Shown piece by piece: positions 1 through 8,397 of a stretch of 64,000 bases of DNA. A program made the translations under genes and the position numbers. Origin of the DNA: JAWXBK01 sp040878185 (GTDB taxonomy: Bacteria > Pseudomonadota > Alphaproteobacteria > Dongiales > Dongiaceae); assembly GCA_040878185.1 (NCBI GenBank), contig JBBDMS010000001.1:110733-174732 (forward strand). The letters run 5' to 3'. Below the pieces are notes generated by a model. The model had not been told where the DNA came from. It made no database searches and was given only the letters and a program-made list of their open reading frames with translations. How positions within the stretch are numbered: position 1 is the first letter of the stretch; each line of letters begins with the position of its first letter.

Positions 1-186
1 GCAGGTCGTCTTGCCCGAGCCCGAGGGTCCGAGCATCGAGAAGAACTCGCCATCGGCGATCGAGAAGGTGACGCCGTCGACCGCCTTCACATCGCCGAAA
101 TGACGCGATACGCCGGCAAACTCGATCGCGATGGAGCCGTCGCCCGTGGCAGCGGCGGTCGCGATGTTAGGAGCGCGCGCGGTCAT
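1..186 (-). CDS. ABC transporter ATP-binding protein, polyamine (PotA) type, 3' part off window
   Basis: The first 62 codons of an ABC ATPase are visible; the gene runs off the left edge. After a ~20-residue variable N-terminus there is a standard ABC opening (IEFAGVSRHFGDVKAVDGV) and a complete Walker A motif GPSGSGKT at residues 53-60. The start is the ATG complementary to 184-186. It lies downstream of the PotD-like binding protein at 283-1475 on the same strand, so it most likely energises uptake of the ligand bound by that protein. PotA/PotD class is inferred from the neighbour and the ADGEFFSMLGPSGSGKT context; substrate is unknown. Signature and Walker B motifs are outside the window. 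Confidence 0.88.
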   Translation of the reverse strand, partial: MTARAPNIATAAATGDGSIAIEFAGVSRHFGDVKAVDGVTFSIADGEFFSMLGPSGSGKTTC

Positions 187-225
187 GCAAACTTGTCCGG
201 AATACTCAGGGGTGCGGCTCGCCAT

Positions 226-267
226 AAAGAAAACCGGGCAACGCCGCGATCTGCGACGTTGCCCGGT
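226..267 (-). terminator. Intrinsic terminator/attenuator between binding protein and ATPase genes
   Basis: An 11-bp perfect inverted repeat (233-243 pairing with 257-267, 13-nt loop) lies just after the stop of the binding-protein gene. Read on the minus strand it is followed by a T-rich run (TTTCTTTAT). This is a rho-independent terminator by form. Its position between solute-binding protein and ATPase genes is typical of partial termination that keeps the binding protein more abundant than the rest of the transporter. Confidence 0.75.
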
Positions 268-282
268 CCGGTCATGATTGGA

Positions 283-1475
283 TCAGCGACCGCCGAGCAC
301 CGCGATATAATCGGTAACCCAGCGATAATAGGGCACGCATTCGCCCTGGCTCGCGCAGGCCGCTTCCGGCGTACGCCAGAAATGGATGCGCTCGAAATTG
401 CCAAGACCGTTGGTATCGCAACCGCCATCGCCGAGCAGTTCGTTGCCGGTGCAGGCCGCGAGTGCGACGGGGACCGAACCGAACCAGGCGGCGAGATCGC
501 CCTGCAGCTTCGGATTGATCGAATGTTCCAGCCACATATAGGCACAATTCGGATGCGGCGCGTCGGCGTGCATCATCGTCGTGTCCGCCCAACCGGTGGC
601 GCCTTCCTCGGGCACCGTGCTGGCGATCGGCTGTTCGCTCGATACCAGGATGTTGACCTGGAACGGCCATGACGATGAAGCTGCGACGCCTTCGTTGGTG
701 AAATCGTCGATCTGCACGAACGCATCGTGCCAGTAGCGCATCACGATCTCGCGCTGCTGGCGCAGCAGGTTGAGCGCGGCGTTGTACTGGTCCTGGTTCA
801 GCTCGTAGGGATCCGTGATGCCGAGTTCTGGCTGATGATGCATGAGATAGAGCGCAGCATCGGCGATGTAGATCGGGCCGTCGAACGCCTGCACGCGGCC
901 GGCATTGGTCTGGCCGTCGGGCAGGTTCTGCTCCTCGAACACAACCGACCAGCTCGTCGGCGCTTCGGGGAACACGGTCGTGTTATAGGCGAGCACGTTC
1001 GAGCCCCACTGATAGGGTACGCCGTAATGCTTGCCGTCGATCGTGTGCCAGGGCGAATTCTGCAGCCGCTCGTCGACCGTGCTCCAGCTCGGCACCAGAT
1101 CTGTATTGATCTCCTGCACCTTCTCGCCACGGATCAGCCGCACGCTGGCGTCGCCCGAAGCGGTCACCAGATCGAAGCCGCCTTCGTTCATGAGCGCGAC
1201 CATCTCGTCCGAGGTGTTAGCGGTCTTGATGCGAACCTCGCATCCGGTCGCGGCCTCGAAATCCGTCACCCAGTCGAACGCCGGGTCGGTTTCGCCGCGT
1301 TCGATATAGCCTGGCCAGGCCACGATATCGACGACACCTTCGCCTTCGCCGATCTCCGTCATCATGTCGGGGGGGGGGGGGGGGNNNNNNNNNNCTGCGC
1401 GGCGGTGCCGGCGCAGGCGACGAGGGCGGCAGCGCCCAACAGGCGCCAGGCAAGCCGCGATCTCAGATGGACCAT
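283..1475 (-). CDS. Periplasmic polyamine-type ABC substrate-binding protein (PotD-like), interrupted by assembly gap
   Basis: The product is a secreted substrate-binding protein of the spermidine/putrescine class. The N-terminal signal peptide (MVHLRSRLAWRLLGAAALVA..., start ATG complementary to 1473-1475) has a good Shine-Dalgarno (GGGAG) upstream, and the mature part begins about IGEGEGVVDIVAWPGY, typical of the family. Between the two pieces lies the poly-G/N stretch 1369-1394, so a few codons around the signal-cleavage site are wrong or missing and the reading frame across the gap cannot be trusted. From 1365 down to 283 the frame is open for 360 codons, close to the usual 350-380. The TGA stop is at 283-285. 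It is transcribed before the ATPase gene at 1-186. The true ligand cannot be read from sequence. Confidence 0.85.
1369..1394. other. Assembly gap: 16-base poly-G followed by 10 N
   Basis: Sixteen consecutive G (1369-1384) run into ten N (1385-1394). Poly-G tails are a known base-calling artefact of two-colour Illumina chemistry at read ends, and ten N is a common scaffold placeholder. The homopolymer is therefore probably not genomic. It falls inside the coding region of the PotD-like gene, where it would encode an improbable proline run. Confidence 0.9.
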
Positions 1476-1735
1476 GAACTCTCCCTTTCTTTCGCCCGAT
1501 GCGGGTCCGCCCCGCGGCGGCCTGTCGCGTCGGTTGCAGGGGGATTCTAGGCCGGCCATGGGGCCGCGCAAGATGGCGTCCGGATGGGCCCGGAAGGGCG
1601 ACCGGCCGGGTAGGGGTTATGATAATGGACCAAGGCAGGCAGTGGCCCGTTCTTTGGGATTGGTCCGTTTATTCGGATTGGCGGGCTATCGGCGGCCTGT
1701 ACGCCCGCAAAGACGCTCGATAGCCTGTCCGCCTC

Positions 1736-3757
1736 ATGGATGAACCCGCACAGGATCCGCATGCCGGAGAACCCGCATCGCTGGCGCAGGCGCTGGCAGC
1801 ACAACAGGCGGGCGAGCTTGAACGTGCGGCCGAGCTCTGTCGCGCGCTGCTCGCGGCCGAGCCCGAGCAAGTCGATGCGATGCAGATCCTCGGCGTCGTG
1901 CTGGCCCGGCAGGGATTCTTCGACGAGGCCGATGCTTTGTTCGGCCGTGCGCTCGACATCGCGCCGCGCGACCCGGGCCTTTTGTTCAATCACGGAAATC
2001 TGTTGAGCCGCATTGGACGGGGCGATGAAGCAGTGGCACGTTTTCGCGCCGCAATTGCCGCCGCGCCCGATCATGTCGAGGCGCTCCACAATCTGGGCCG
2101 ACTGCATCAGGAAGCCGGCCGGCTCGATCCGGCGCTGACATTGTTCAGGCGCGCCGTCGCGGTGCGGCCGCTCTATGCCAAAGGGTGGAGCGCGCTCGCG
2201 ACCGTCCTGAAATCGCAAGGCACTACCGACGAAGCGATCGAATGCGCACGGCGCGCCATTGCGCTCAATCCGCGGCAGGCGGTTGCGCGGCTGACACTGG
2301 CGAGCCTGTGTCGCGATACCGGCGCTGCCGCCGAAGCGATCGTGCAGTTGCGCGCGGTACTCGAGATTGAACCGGATAACGGTACGGCCCTTGCGCATCT
2401 GGTGCATCAACTGCAGCAGGCCTGCGACTGGCGCGAACTGCCGGAACTCGGCACGCGGCTCGATCAGGCGAACGACGCGGCACTCGCCGCCGGCACGGTG
2501 CCGCCGGAGCCGGCCTTCGCCAATCTCGCGCGGATCGAAGACCCCGCCGACAATCTCGTGATCGCGCGGGGCTGGATGCGCCCGCTCACGCGACTTCCGC
2601 CCCTGGCGCCGGTTGCAGCGCGTGTTGCGGCGGGCGCACCGATCCGTATCGGCTATCTCAGCAACGATCTGCAGGATCATCCGGTCGGCCAGCTCATCGC
2701 CGGGCTGCTCGCGCGGCATGACCGCAAGCGGCTGCATGTCAGCGCCTATTCCTGGGGCAAGGACGATGGCAGCGCGACGCGCGCGCAGATTCGAGGCGCC
2801 GCCGATTCGTTCGTCGATATCGCGGATCTCGATCATCAGGCAGCCGCCCGTCGCATCCGCAAGGACGGGATCGAATTGCTGATCGATCTCAAGGGCCATA
2901 CGCAGGGCCACCGGCTCGAGATCATGGCCGCCCGCCCGGCGCCGATACAGGCGACGTTCCTTGCCTTTCCCGGCAGCAGCGGCGCCGATTTCATCGACTA
3001 CATCGTCGCCGACCGGATCGTGCTGCCGCCGGAGCATCGGCCTTATTACTGCGAGCAGCCGGTCTGGCTGCCGCATTGCTATCTGCCGGCGATCGCACCG
3101 GGACCGGCAGCGGATGCCGGCACGCGCGCCGATTGGGGGTTGCCGGCGGACGCGCCGGTGCTGGCCTCGTTCAACAACGGCTACAAGATCGAGCCCGTTC
3201 TGTTCGATGCGTGGATGACCATTCTGGCGCGCGTTCCGGGCGCTGTGCTCTGGCTGCATCGCTATAACGATCTGGTGGCCGACAATCTGCGCCGCGAAGC
3301 GGCCGCGAGGCATATCGATCCGGCGCGGCTGATGTTCGCCGACCGACCGGCGCGCGCTACGCATCTCGCGCGTCTGTCTCATGCGGATCTCGCGCTCGAC
3401 ACGCGGATCTTCAACGGCCACGCGACGACGATCGACGCGCTGGCGGCCGGCGTGCCGGTCGTGGCGCTGCGCGGCCGGCACTTCGCGTCGCGGGTCGCGG
3501 CGAGCGCGCTGGAAGCGGCCGGGCTCAGCGAACTCGTTGCCGGGACGATTGCCGACTATGTCGAGTGCAGCCTGTCGCTATTATCGGAACGCACGCATCT
3601 GGATTCCTTGCGCCGGCGGTTGCGCGAGGCGCGCGAGACGTTGCCCTTGTTCGATGCGGCCGGATATGCGCGCGCCTTCGATGCGGCGCTGGTCGCGATG
3701 GCGGAGCGCCACCGAGCCGGGCGGGTGCCGGGCGCCATCGAGTTAGGCGCCAACTAG
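1736..3757 (+). CDS. TPR-containing GT41-family (SPINDLY/OGT-like) glycosyltransferase
   Basis: This 673-residue protein has two parts. Residues ~15-235 are at least five tetratricopeptide repeats (for example ALHNLGRLHQEAGRLDPALTLF). Residues ~285-650 are a GT41 catalytic region with the family landmarks IRIGYLSNDLQDHPVGQL, LIDLKGHTQGHRLEIMAARPAPIQATFLAFPGSSG, DYIVADRIVLPP and FNNGYKIEP, then a C-terminal donor-binding domain (LDTRIFNGHATTIDALAAGVPVV). GT41 enzymes transfer GlcNAc or another sugar from a nucleotide donor to Ser/Thr or Asn of proteins. There is no signal peptide or membrane span, so it is cytoplasmic. It stands alone, divergent from the PotD-like gene and convergent with the hydrolase gene after it (6-nt gap). 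No clear ribosome-binding site precedes the ATG. Acceptor and donor are unknown. Confidence 0.88.
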   Translation: MDEPAQDPHAGEPASLAQALAAQQAGELERAAELCRALLAAEPEQVDAMQILGVVLARQGFFDEADALFGRALDIAPRDPGLLFNHGNLLSRIGRGDEAVARFRAAIAAAPDHVEALHNLGRLHQEAGRLDPALTLFRRAVAVRPLYAKGWSALATVLKSQGTTDEAIECARRAIALNPRQAVARLTLASLCRDTGAAAEAIVQLRAVLEIEPDNGTALAHLVHQLQQACDWRELPELGTRLDQANDAALAAGTVPPEPAFANLARIEDPADNLVIARGWMRPLTRLPPLAPVAARVAAGAPIRIGYLSNDLQDHPVGQLIAGLLARHDRKRLHVSAYSWGKDDGSATRAQIRGAADSFVDIADLDHQAAARRIRKDGIELLIDLKGHTQGHRLEIMAARPAPIQATFLAFPGSSGADFIDYIVADRIVLPPEHRPYYCEQPVWLPHCYLPAIAPGPAADAGTRADWGLPADAPVLASFNNGYKIEPVLFDAWMTILARVPGAVLWLHRYNDLVADNLRREAAARHIDPARLMFADRPARATHLARLSHADLALDTRIFNGHATTIDALAAGVPVVALRGRHFASRVAASALEAAGLSELVAGTIADYVECSLSLLSERTHLDSLRRRLREARETLPLFDAAGYARAFDAALVAMAERHRAGRVPGAIELGAN

Positions 3758-3763
3758 AGCGTT

Positions 3764-4567
3764 CTAGAAGAACGCGGCGCGCACCATGAAGTTCCAGAAC
3801 CGCGTGCGCGCCTCGGGATAGATCAGCGGGTCGTGCAGTGCGCCGCTTACCACCACGATCTCGGTGCTGGTGTCGGTGCGAAACGCCGCTTCGCAGGCGC
3901 CGATCGCCGCGGGCCAGTGATCGGGGTCGTACCAGACGTCGCGGTCGGACCGGAGGATCAGGGTCGGTGTGCCGGGAACGTGATGGACATCGTAGGTACA
4001 GCTCGGCGAGACCGCGAAGCGACCCGCCAACGCCTCATGCTCGATCTGCAGCACGACATCGGCGCCTTCGCCCGCGCCGCCCAGATAGATCTTGTTGTGA
4101 TCGACCCAGGGAAGCTTCAGGACCTGCTCGATCGCATAGAACACCTCTTCGCGGCGCAACGCATGAATCGATTCATGTGAAACGTCGGGCGCCATGGTGC
4201 GCTCGTCGCGATCGCAGGAGAGCGGTCGATCGGGGCGGGCATAACTGTCGGGCACAAATATTATGTAGCCGAGCGACGCCATGAACTTGATCTGCTGGCG
4301 CGATTCCGGATCGTTGTAGCTGTGGCCGCAATCGTGCATGAAAATGATCGCCGGCTGCGGGTTCTCGGCCGACATGCCTTGCAGGATCTCGGCGATGTAA
4401 TTGGCGTCGATCCGGCCGCCGAGGACGACGCGCCGCAGGTCCGGCGTTTCAATGCGCACCGCGATGATGGCCTCGTTCCAGGTGGCGGCAACATCGCGAT
4501 CGTTCGCGGCGGTACTTTCGCCCGCGCCGGCCAGAAGCAGAAACAGTGCCGACAGCAGCACTCGCAT
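3764..4567 (-). CDS. Secreted dienelactone-hydrolase-like alpha/beta protein, nucleophile apparently missing
   Basis: This 267-residue protein has a signal peptide (MRVLLSALFLLLAGAGESTAA) and an alpha/beta-hydrolase fold of the dienelactone hydrolase superfamily: PAIIFMHDCGHSYND near the oxyanion strand, GYIIFVPDSYARPDRP, and a late acid/His region (RSDRDVWYDPDHWP, VVSGALHD). The nucleophile elbow, normally G-x-S/C-x-G, reads GGAGEGAD, so the Ser/Cys is replaced by Gly. It may be a non-catalytic family member or use another residue. I start it at the ATG complementary to 4565-4567, because the longer open frame adds a basic stretch before the signal sequence. It sits 10 nt behind the AbrB-type gene, probably in one operon. 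Confidence 0.65.
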   Translation of the reverse strand: MRVLLSALFLLLAGAGESTAANDRDVAATWNEAIIAVRIETPDLRRVVLGGRIDANYIAEILQGMSAENPQPAIIFMHDCGHSYNDPESRQQIKFMASLGYIIFVPDSYARPDRPLSCDRDERTMAPDVSHESIHALRREEVFYAIEQVLKLPWVDHNKIYLGGAGEGADVVLQIEHEALAGRFAVSPSCTYDVHHVPGTPTLILRSDRDVWYDPDHWPAAIGACEAAFRTDTSTEIVVVSGALHDPLIYPEARTRFWNFMVRAAFF

Positions 4568-4577
4568 GGCGGGAATT

Positions 4578-5702
4578 CTAGGCCTCTTCGTCGGGCGGGC
4601 CAACCGGGCGGTTGTGGTCCCGGCGGCGGCCAATTCGGCCCAGCAGCAGGAAAAACGGCACGGCCGTCAGGACGATCATGAAAATCCGGGCGACATGGTG
4701 GGTCGAGACGAAGGCGGGATCGACCCCGAGAGAAAGGGCGATCAGGCTCATCTCGGCGATACCGCCCGGCGCATAACCGAGCAGAACCTGGATGATCGGA
4801 AGGCCGGTTGCCGCGGCGACACCGAAGGCAAACAAAGCCGTGATACCGAGCAGCACAACTGTCGCACCGAAGGAGAGCGCGATCGCGCGCAGAATGGTTC
4901 GGTGCGAGGTGCCGGCAAACCGCGCACCGATCGCCGAGCCAATCACAATCTGCGCCGCGGCCACAAATTCCAGCGGGGGGCGCGAGGCAGTGACCTCGAA
5001 GAAATGCAGGGCGGCGCTGATCAGCATCGGGCCGACCAGTGCGCCGGCGGGAACTTTGAATGGTTTGACGATCAGGTAGCCGACCAGACCCGCAACGGCG
5101 AGCGCGCCCAGATCGAACGGGGCGAGTGTCAGCAATGGTTCACCGATGGTGCTTGCGCCGCTCGGCTGATAGCCGCCGAACAGGCGAAAGCCGAACGAAA
5201 CGATCAGCACGATCATCAGGATGCGGGTGCCGTGACTAAGTGAGATGATGCGGTCGTCGCCGCCATATTGTGCCCCGGCAACGACCATTTCGGTCAGGCC
5301 GCCCGGCGCTGCCGCGAAATAGGCGGTGACACTGTCGTAGCGGCCGAACTGCACGAAATAGCGATGCACGATCAGGGTCGAGACCAGCACGTATAGCAGC
5401 ATGACGGCGATGCTGACCGTCCAGGCGCCGATATGGGCGAGCAGATCGGGTGTGAAGGCGCTGCCCAGCATGACGCCGAGCACAACGATCATCAAAGTGC
5501 GCAGCCGGAACGAAAAGGCGATCGGCGCACCGGCCGCTGCGGCGATGGTGCTGAACACCATTGCACCGATCATCCAGGGCAGCGGCATATGCAGGAAAAA
5601 GAACAGCAACCCGCCGCTGGCGCCGATACCGAGGCCAAAAAGAATGCGAACCGCACGCAGCGGCGACTGGGTACCGGGCGGCTGGTTCGGAACCGTGCTC
5701 AT
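4578..5702 (-). CDS. AbrB-family multi-pass membrane protein
   Basis: This 374-residue integral membrane protein has about ten hydrophobic spans arranged as two halves. Each half carries the family's repeated APGG motif (YFAAAPGGLTEMVVAGAQYG in the first, YAPGGIAEMSLIALSLG in the second). This is the AbrB duplication family (Pfam AbrB), often mislabelled ammonia monooxygenase; some members are implicated in regulation or transport, and the function is not settled. The cytoplasmic C-terminus is short and charged (RRDHNRPVGPPDEEA). It is followed after 10 nt by the secreted hydrolase gene on the same strand and preceded by argE with a 50-nt gap. Confidence 0.85.
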   Translation of the reverse strand: MSTVPNQPPGTQSPLRAVRILFGLGIGASGGLLFFFLHMPLPWMIGAMVFSTIAAAAGAPIAFSFRLRTLMIVVLGVMLGSAFTPDLLAHIGAWTVSIAVMLLYVLVSTLIVHRYFVQFGRYDSVTAYFAAAPGGLTEMVVAGAQYGGDDRIISLSHGTRILMIVLIVSFGFRLFGGYQPSGASTIGEPLLTLAPFDLGALAVAGLVGYLIVKPFKVPAGALVGPMLISAALHFFEVTASRPPLEFVAAAQIVIGSAIGARFAGTSHRTILRAIALSFGATVVLLGITALFAFGVAAATGLPIIQVLLGYAPGGIAEMSLIALSLGVDPAFVSTHHVARIFMIVLTAVPFFLLLGRIGRRRDHNRPVGPPDEEA

Positions 5703-5752
5703 GCAACCTGCGCCCGATACTTAGTCACCGATCCGCTGCGGCCGCCGGAAGA

Positions 5753-6925
5753 TCAGCGAACGCCTGCGACGTGGTCAGCCAGCCGATGCATGAACTGTTC
5801 GCAGAGGGCGAGTTGTTCCATCGCCACGAACTCGTTCGGCTTGTGCGCCTGCTCGATACTGCCGGGCCCGCAGACGATCGTCGGGAACTGCGCGTTCTGG
5901 AACAGGCCGGCCTCGGTGCCGAAGGCGACCTTGGTCGTGCTGTTGGCGCCGGAGAGCGCCTTGGCGAGCGATACGATCTCGGCATCGTCGCGCATGTCGA
6001 GTCCGGGGAACGACGAGATGTCTTCCCAGCTGAATCCGGTATCGGCGACCCTGGCGCGCATCCGAGGTGCCACGTCGTTTTCGGCGTAGTCCTTGACCTC
6101 GCGCAGCAGGGCGGCCGGATCGAGATGCGGCAGATACCGGAACTCGAAATCGAAAGAGCAATCCTTCGGCACGATATTGAGTGCCGTGCCGCCCTTCACG
6201 ATGCCGGTATGGGCCGTGGTATGCGGCACGTCATATTCTCTGTCGAACGGACCTTCGGCTGCGAAGCGTTCACCCATCTTGCGCAGGAACACAATGACGT
6301 CGGCGGCGTACTCGATGGCGTTGACGGCGTGCGGCGCCAGCGAGGAATGCGCTTCGTAGCCGCGGACGTGACAGCGCACCGAGAGCTTGCCCTTATGCGC
6401 GATGACGACCTTCATCTGGGTCGGCTCGCCGATGATGATGGCGCGTGGCTTGACCGGCATGTCTTTCAACATATGGATCAGCCGGCGTACGCCGACGCAA
6501 CCGACCTCCTCATCGTGCGACAGCACGAGATGGATCGGTGTCTTGATGTCGCGCTTCAGGAACTGCGGCACCATGGCGAGCGCGATGCCGACGAAGCCCT
6601 TCATGTCGCAGGTGCCACGACCGAAGAGGCGCCCATCCTTTTCGATCACGTTCCACGGATCCGTGCCCCATTCCTGGCCGTCGATCGGCACCACGTCGGT
6701 ATGGCCCGAGAGCGCGATGCCCGGGCGGTCCTGCGGCCCGAGCGTCGCGTAAAGATTGGCCTTCTTGCCGGTCTCGTCATGGACCAGGGTCGAGGCGACG
6801 CCATGCCCATCGAGATAGGCCTGAACAAAATGGATCAGCTCGAGATTGGAGTTCCGGCTGGTCGTATCGAAGCCAATCAGACGGCGGATCATGTCGAGGC
6901 TTTGGGCGGAAACGGTCGGGGCCAT
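5753..6925 (-). CDS. argE: Acetylornithine deacetylase (M20 peptidase family)
   Basis: It hydrolyses N-acetyl-L-ornithine to ornithine and acetate in arginine synthesis; cytoplasmic, dinuclear zinc. M20 landmarks are present in order: ALSGHTDVVPIDG (metal His/Asp), GRGTCDMKGFVG (bridging Asp), LSHDEEVGCVG (catalytic Glu-Glu), GEPTQMKVVIAHKG, dimerisation-domain FEFRYLPHLD, and AFGTEAGLFQ...GPGSIEQAHKPNEFV near the end (metal Glu and His). Length (390 residues) is normal. I chose the ATG complementary to 6923-6925, which gives the usual ArgE N-terminus (MAPTVSAQSLDMIRRLIGFDTTS). An in-frame TTG at 6940 with AGGA upstream is an alternative adding five residues. It diverges from the N-formylglutamate amidohydrolase gene across a 48-nt gap. 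Confidence 0.93.
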   Translation of the reverse strand: MAPTVSAQSLDMIRRLIGFDTTSRNSNLELIHFVQAYLDGHGVASTLVHDETGKKANLYATLGPQDRPGIALSGHTDVVPIDGQEWGTDPWNVIEKDGRLFGRGTCDMKGFVGIALAMVPQFLKRDIKTPIHLVLSHDEEVGCVGVRRLIHMLKDMPVKPRAIIIGEPTQMKVVIAHKGKLSVRCHVRGYEAHSSLAPHAVNAIEYAADVIVFLRKMGERFAAEGPFDREYDVPHTTAHTGIVKGGTALNIVPKDCSFDFEFRYLPHLDPAALLREVKDYAENDVAPRMRARVADTGFSWEDISSFPGLDMRDDAEIVSLAKALSGANSTTKVAFGTEAGLFQNAQFPTIVCGPGSIEQAHKPNEFVAMEQLALCEQFMHRLADHVAGVR

Positions 6926-6973
6926 GGGATGCTTCTTCAAATCCTGCGTCAGGCGGGGTAAAGCAGTCGTTCC

Positions 6974-7900
6974 ATGAATGACCGGAACGACGACCGGCCG
7001 GCGGCCGAGGCCCCATGCTGGCCAGAGGCGGGGTCGGATGCAAGGGAGACCTCGCTAGCGGACATCCTGACCCGCCGCGAACCGCTGCGCGATGCGGCAG
7101 GTCGGGTGCCGCTGGTCGTCGATTCTCCGCATAGCGGACGGCGTTATCCCGACGATTTCGACCATCGGCTGCCGCACGCGACGATGCGGCGTGCCGAGGA
7201 TGCCTGGGTCGACGAGCTGTTCGGCGATGCGCCGCATTTCGGTGCGTCGTTCCTCGCGGCGGAATTTCCGCGTGCCTATGTCGATCCGAACCGGCACGAA
7301 CATGATATCGATGCGGGCCTCATCGACGAGCCGCTGCCCGATCATGCGCGCCCGACCTATCGCAGCGAATGGGGTCTCGGTGTGGTGCGCCGCGTGCTCG
7401 GCCCGTATGAGTCGATCTACAGCCGCCGGCTGACCCTCGACGAAATCCACCGCCGGGTCGAGACCTATCACCGGCCCTATCACGCGGCCCTCGGCGCGCT
7501 GATCGACGATGCGCATCGCAGCTTCGGGCGCGTCTATCACCTCAACTGCCACTCGATGCGGTCGATGAGCCGCGGCCAGGCGCGGCCGGATTTCGTGCTC
7601 AGCGATCTCGACGGGTCGAGCTGTGCGGGCGCGTTTACGACACATGTGCAGGATTGCCTGCAGGCGATGGGATACTCGGTCGCGCTGAACGATCCGTTCA
7701 AGGGCGGTGAAATCGTGCATCGCTACGGCCGCCCGGCCGAACAGCGGCACAGCCTGCAGATCGAGATCCGGCGCGGACTCTACATGAATGAAAAGCGCGT
7801 CGAGAAAAATGTGGACTTCGCGGCGCTGCGCGATTCAATCAACGGCCTGCTCCGATCGGTCGCTGGTTTCGCGCGCGAAACTACCTGCAACGATTCCTGA
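6974..7900 (+). CDS. N-formylglutamate amidohydrolase family protein
   Basis: The 308-residue product shows the FGase family (HutG-type amidohydrolase) signatures: PLVVDSPHSGRRYP with the metal-binding PHSG, AYVDPNRHEHDID, the central YHLNCHSMR and C-terminal LQIEIRRGLYMNE. The enzyme class hydrolyses N-formyl-L-glutamate to formate and glutamate in one branch of histidine degradation, but no other hut genes are here, so the substrate could be another N-acyl amino acid. The N-terminal ~30 residues are variable. It is divergent from argE, so the short gap holds both promoters. Confidence 0.87.
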   Translation: MNDRNDDRPAAEAPCWPEAGSDARETSLADILTRREPLRDAAGRVPLVVDSPHSGRRYPDDFDHRLPHATMRRAEDAWVDELFGDAPHFGASFLAAEFPRAYVDPNRHEHDIDAGLIDEPLPDHARPTYRSEWGLGVVRRVLGPYESIYSRRLTLDEIHRRVETYHRPYHAALGALIDDAHRSFGRVYHLNCHSMRSMSRGQARPDFVLSDLDGSSCAGAFTTHVQDCLQAMGYSVALNDPFKGGEIVHRYGRPAEQRHSLQIEIRRGLYMNEKRVEKNVDFAALRDSINGLLRSVAGFARETTCNDS

Positions 7901-8031
7901 TCGCGGCGTTTCCCTCATTCACGGGCCATTGATCCCGCATTGCCGGTTTCACGGTGGTCACGGCTGGACCCTTGTCGTTAAGCTCCGGCACTCGATTGCG
8001 CGCAACCGAAGTTATGCAACAGGAGGTTTCC

Positions 8032-8397
8032 ATGGGGTTACGTAGTTACGTCCAGGCAATCGCGACCGCGGTCGTTTTGCTGCCGCTGCTCGCGGTTTCC
8101 GCATCGGCCGATCCCGCGAGCGGCGACGAGATCATGGCCGCGATCGGCGGAAATACCGTGCTGGGATCGATGGAAGGCTTGGGTGCCTATTCGGAATTCT
8201 ACGATGCGAACGGCACGATCGTCGGGCCGGACTATACCGGCAACTGGAGCATCGAGGGCGACACGATGTGCTTTCATTACGGCGAGGACCCGGCCGATTG
8301 CTGGCAGGTCGAGATCAACGGCAGCGACGTGAACTGGATCAGGGATGGCGCGGTGCTCGGCACCGGCACGATCGCGCCCGGCAATCAGCTTCCCTAG
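8032..8397 (+). CDS. Small secreted protein of unknown function
   Basis: This 121-residue protein starts at an ATG six nt after a perfect AGGAGG (8021-8026); the longer upstream frame is not needed. Residues 1-26 form a signal peptide (YVQAIATAVVLLPLLAVSASA). The mature part is about 95 residues with two cysteines (MCFHYG and ADCWQV) that could form a disulfide, and alternating G/T/D-rich strands (GNWSIEGDTMCFHYGEDPADC) reminiscent of small beta-barrel periplasmic proteins. I cannot place it in a characterised family. Its stop codon overlaps the stop of the NAD kinase gene on the opposite strand by 4 nt. Confidence 0.75.
   Translation: MGLRSYVQAIATAVVLLPLLAVSASADPASGDEIMAAIGGNTVLGSMEGLGAYSEFYDANGTIVGPDYTGNWSIEGDTMCFHYGEDPADCWQVEINGSDVNWIRDGAVLGTGTIAPGNQLP

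Noticed and set aside
1547..3481. 644-codon open frame on the minus strand
   Set aside because: It is antisense to the GT41 gene, whose protein motifs are clear; high GC content produces long shadow frames, and the translated minus product is Arg/Gln-rich without domains.
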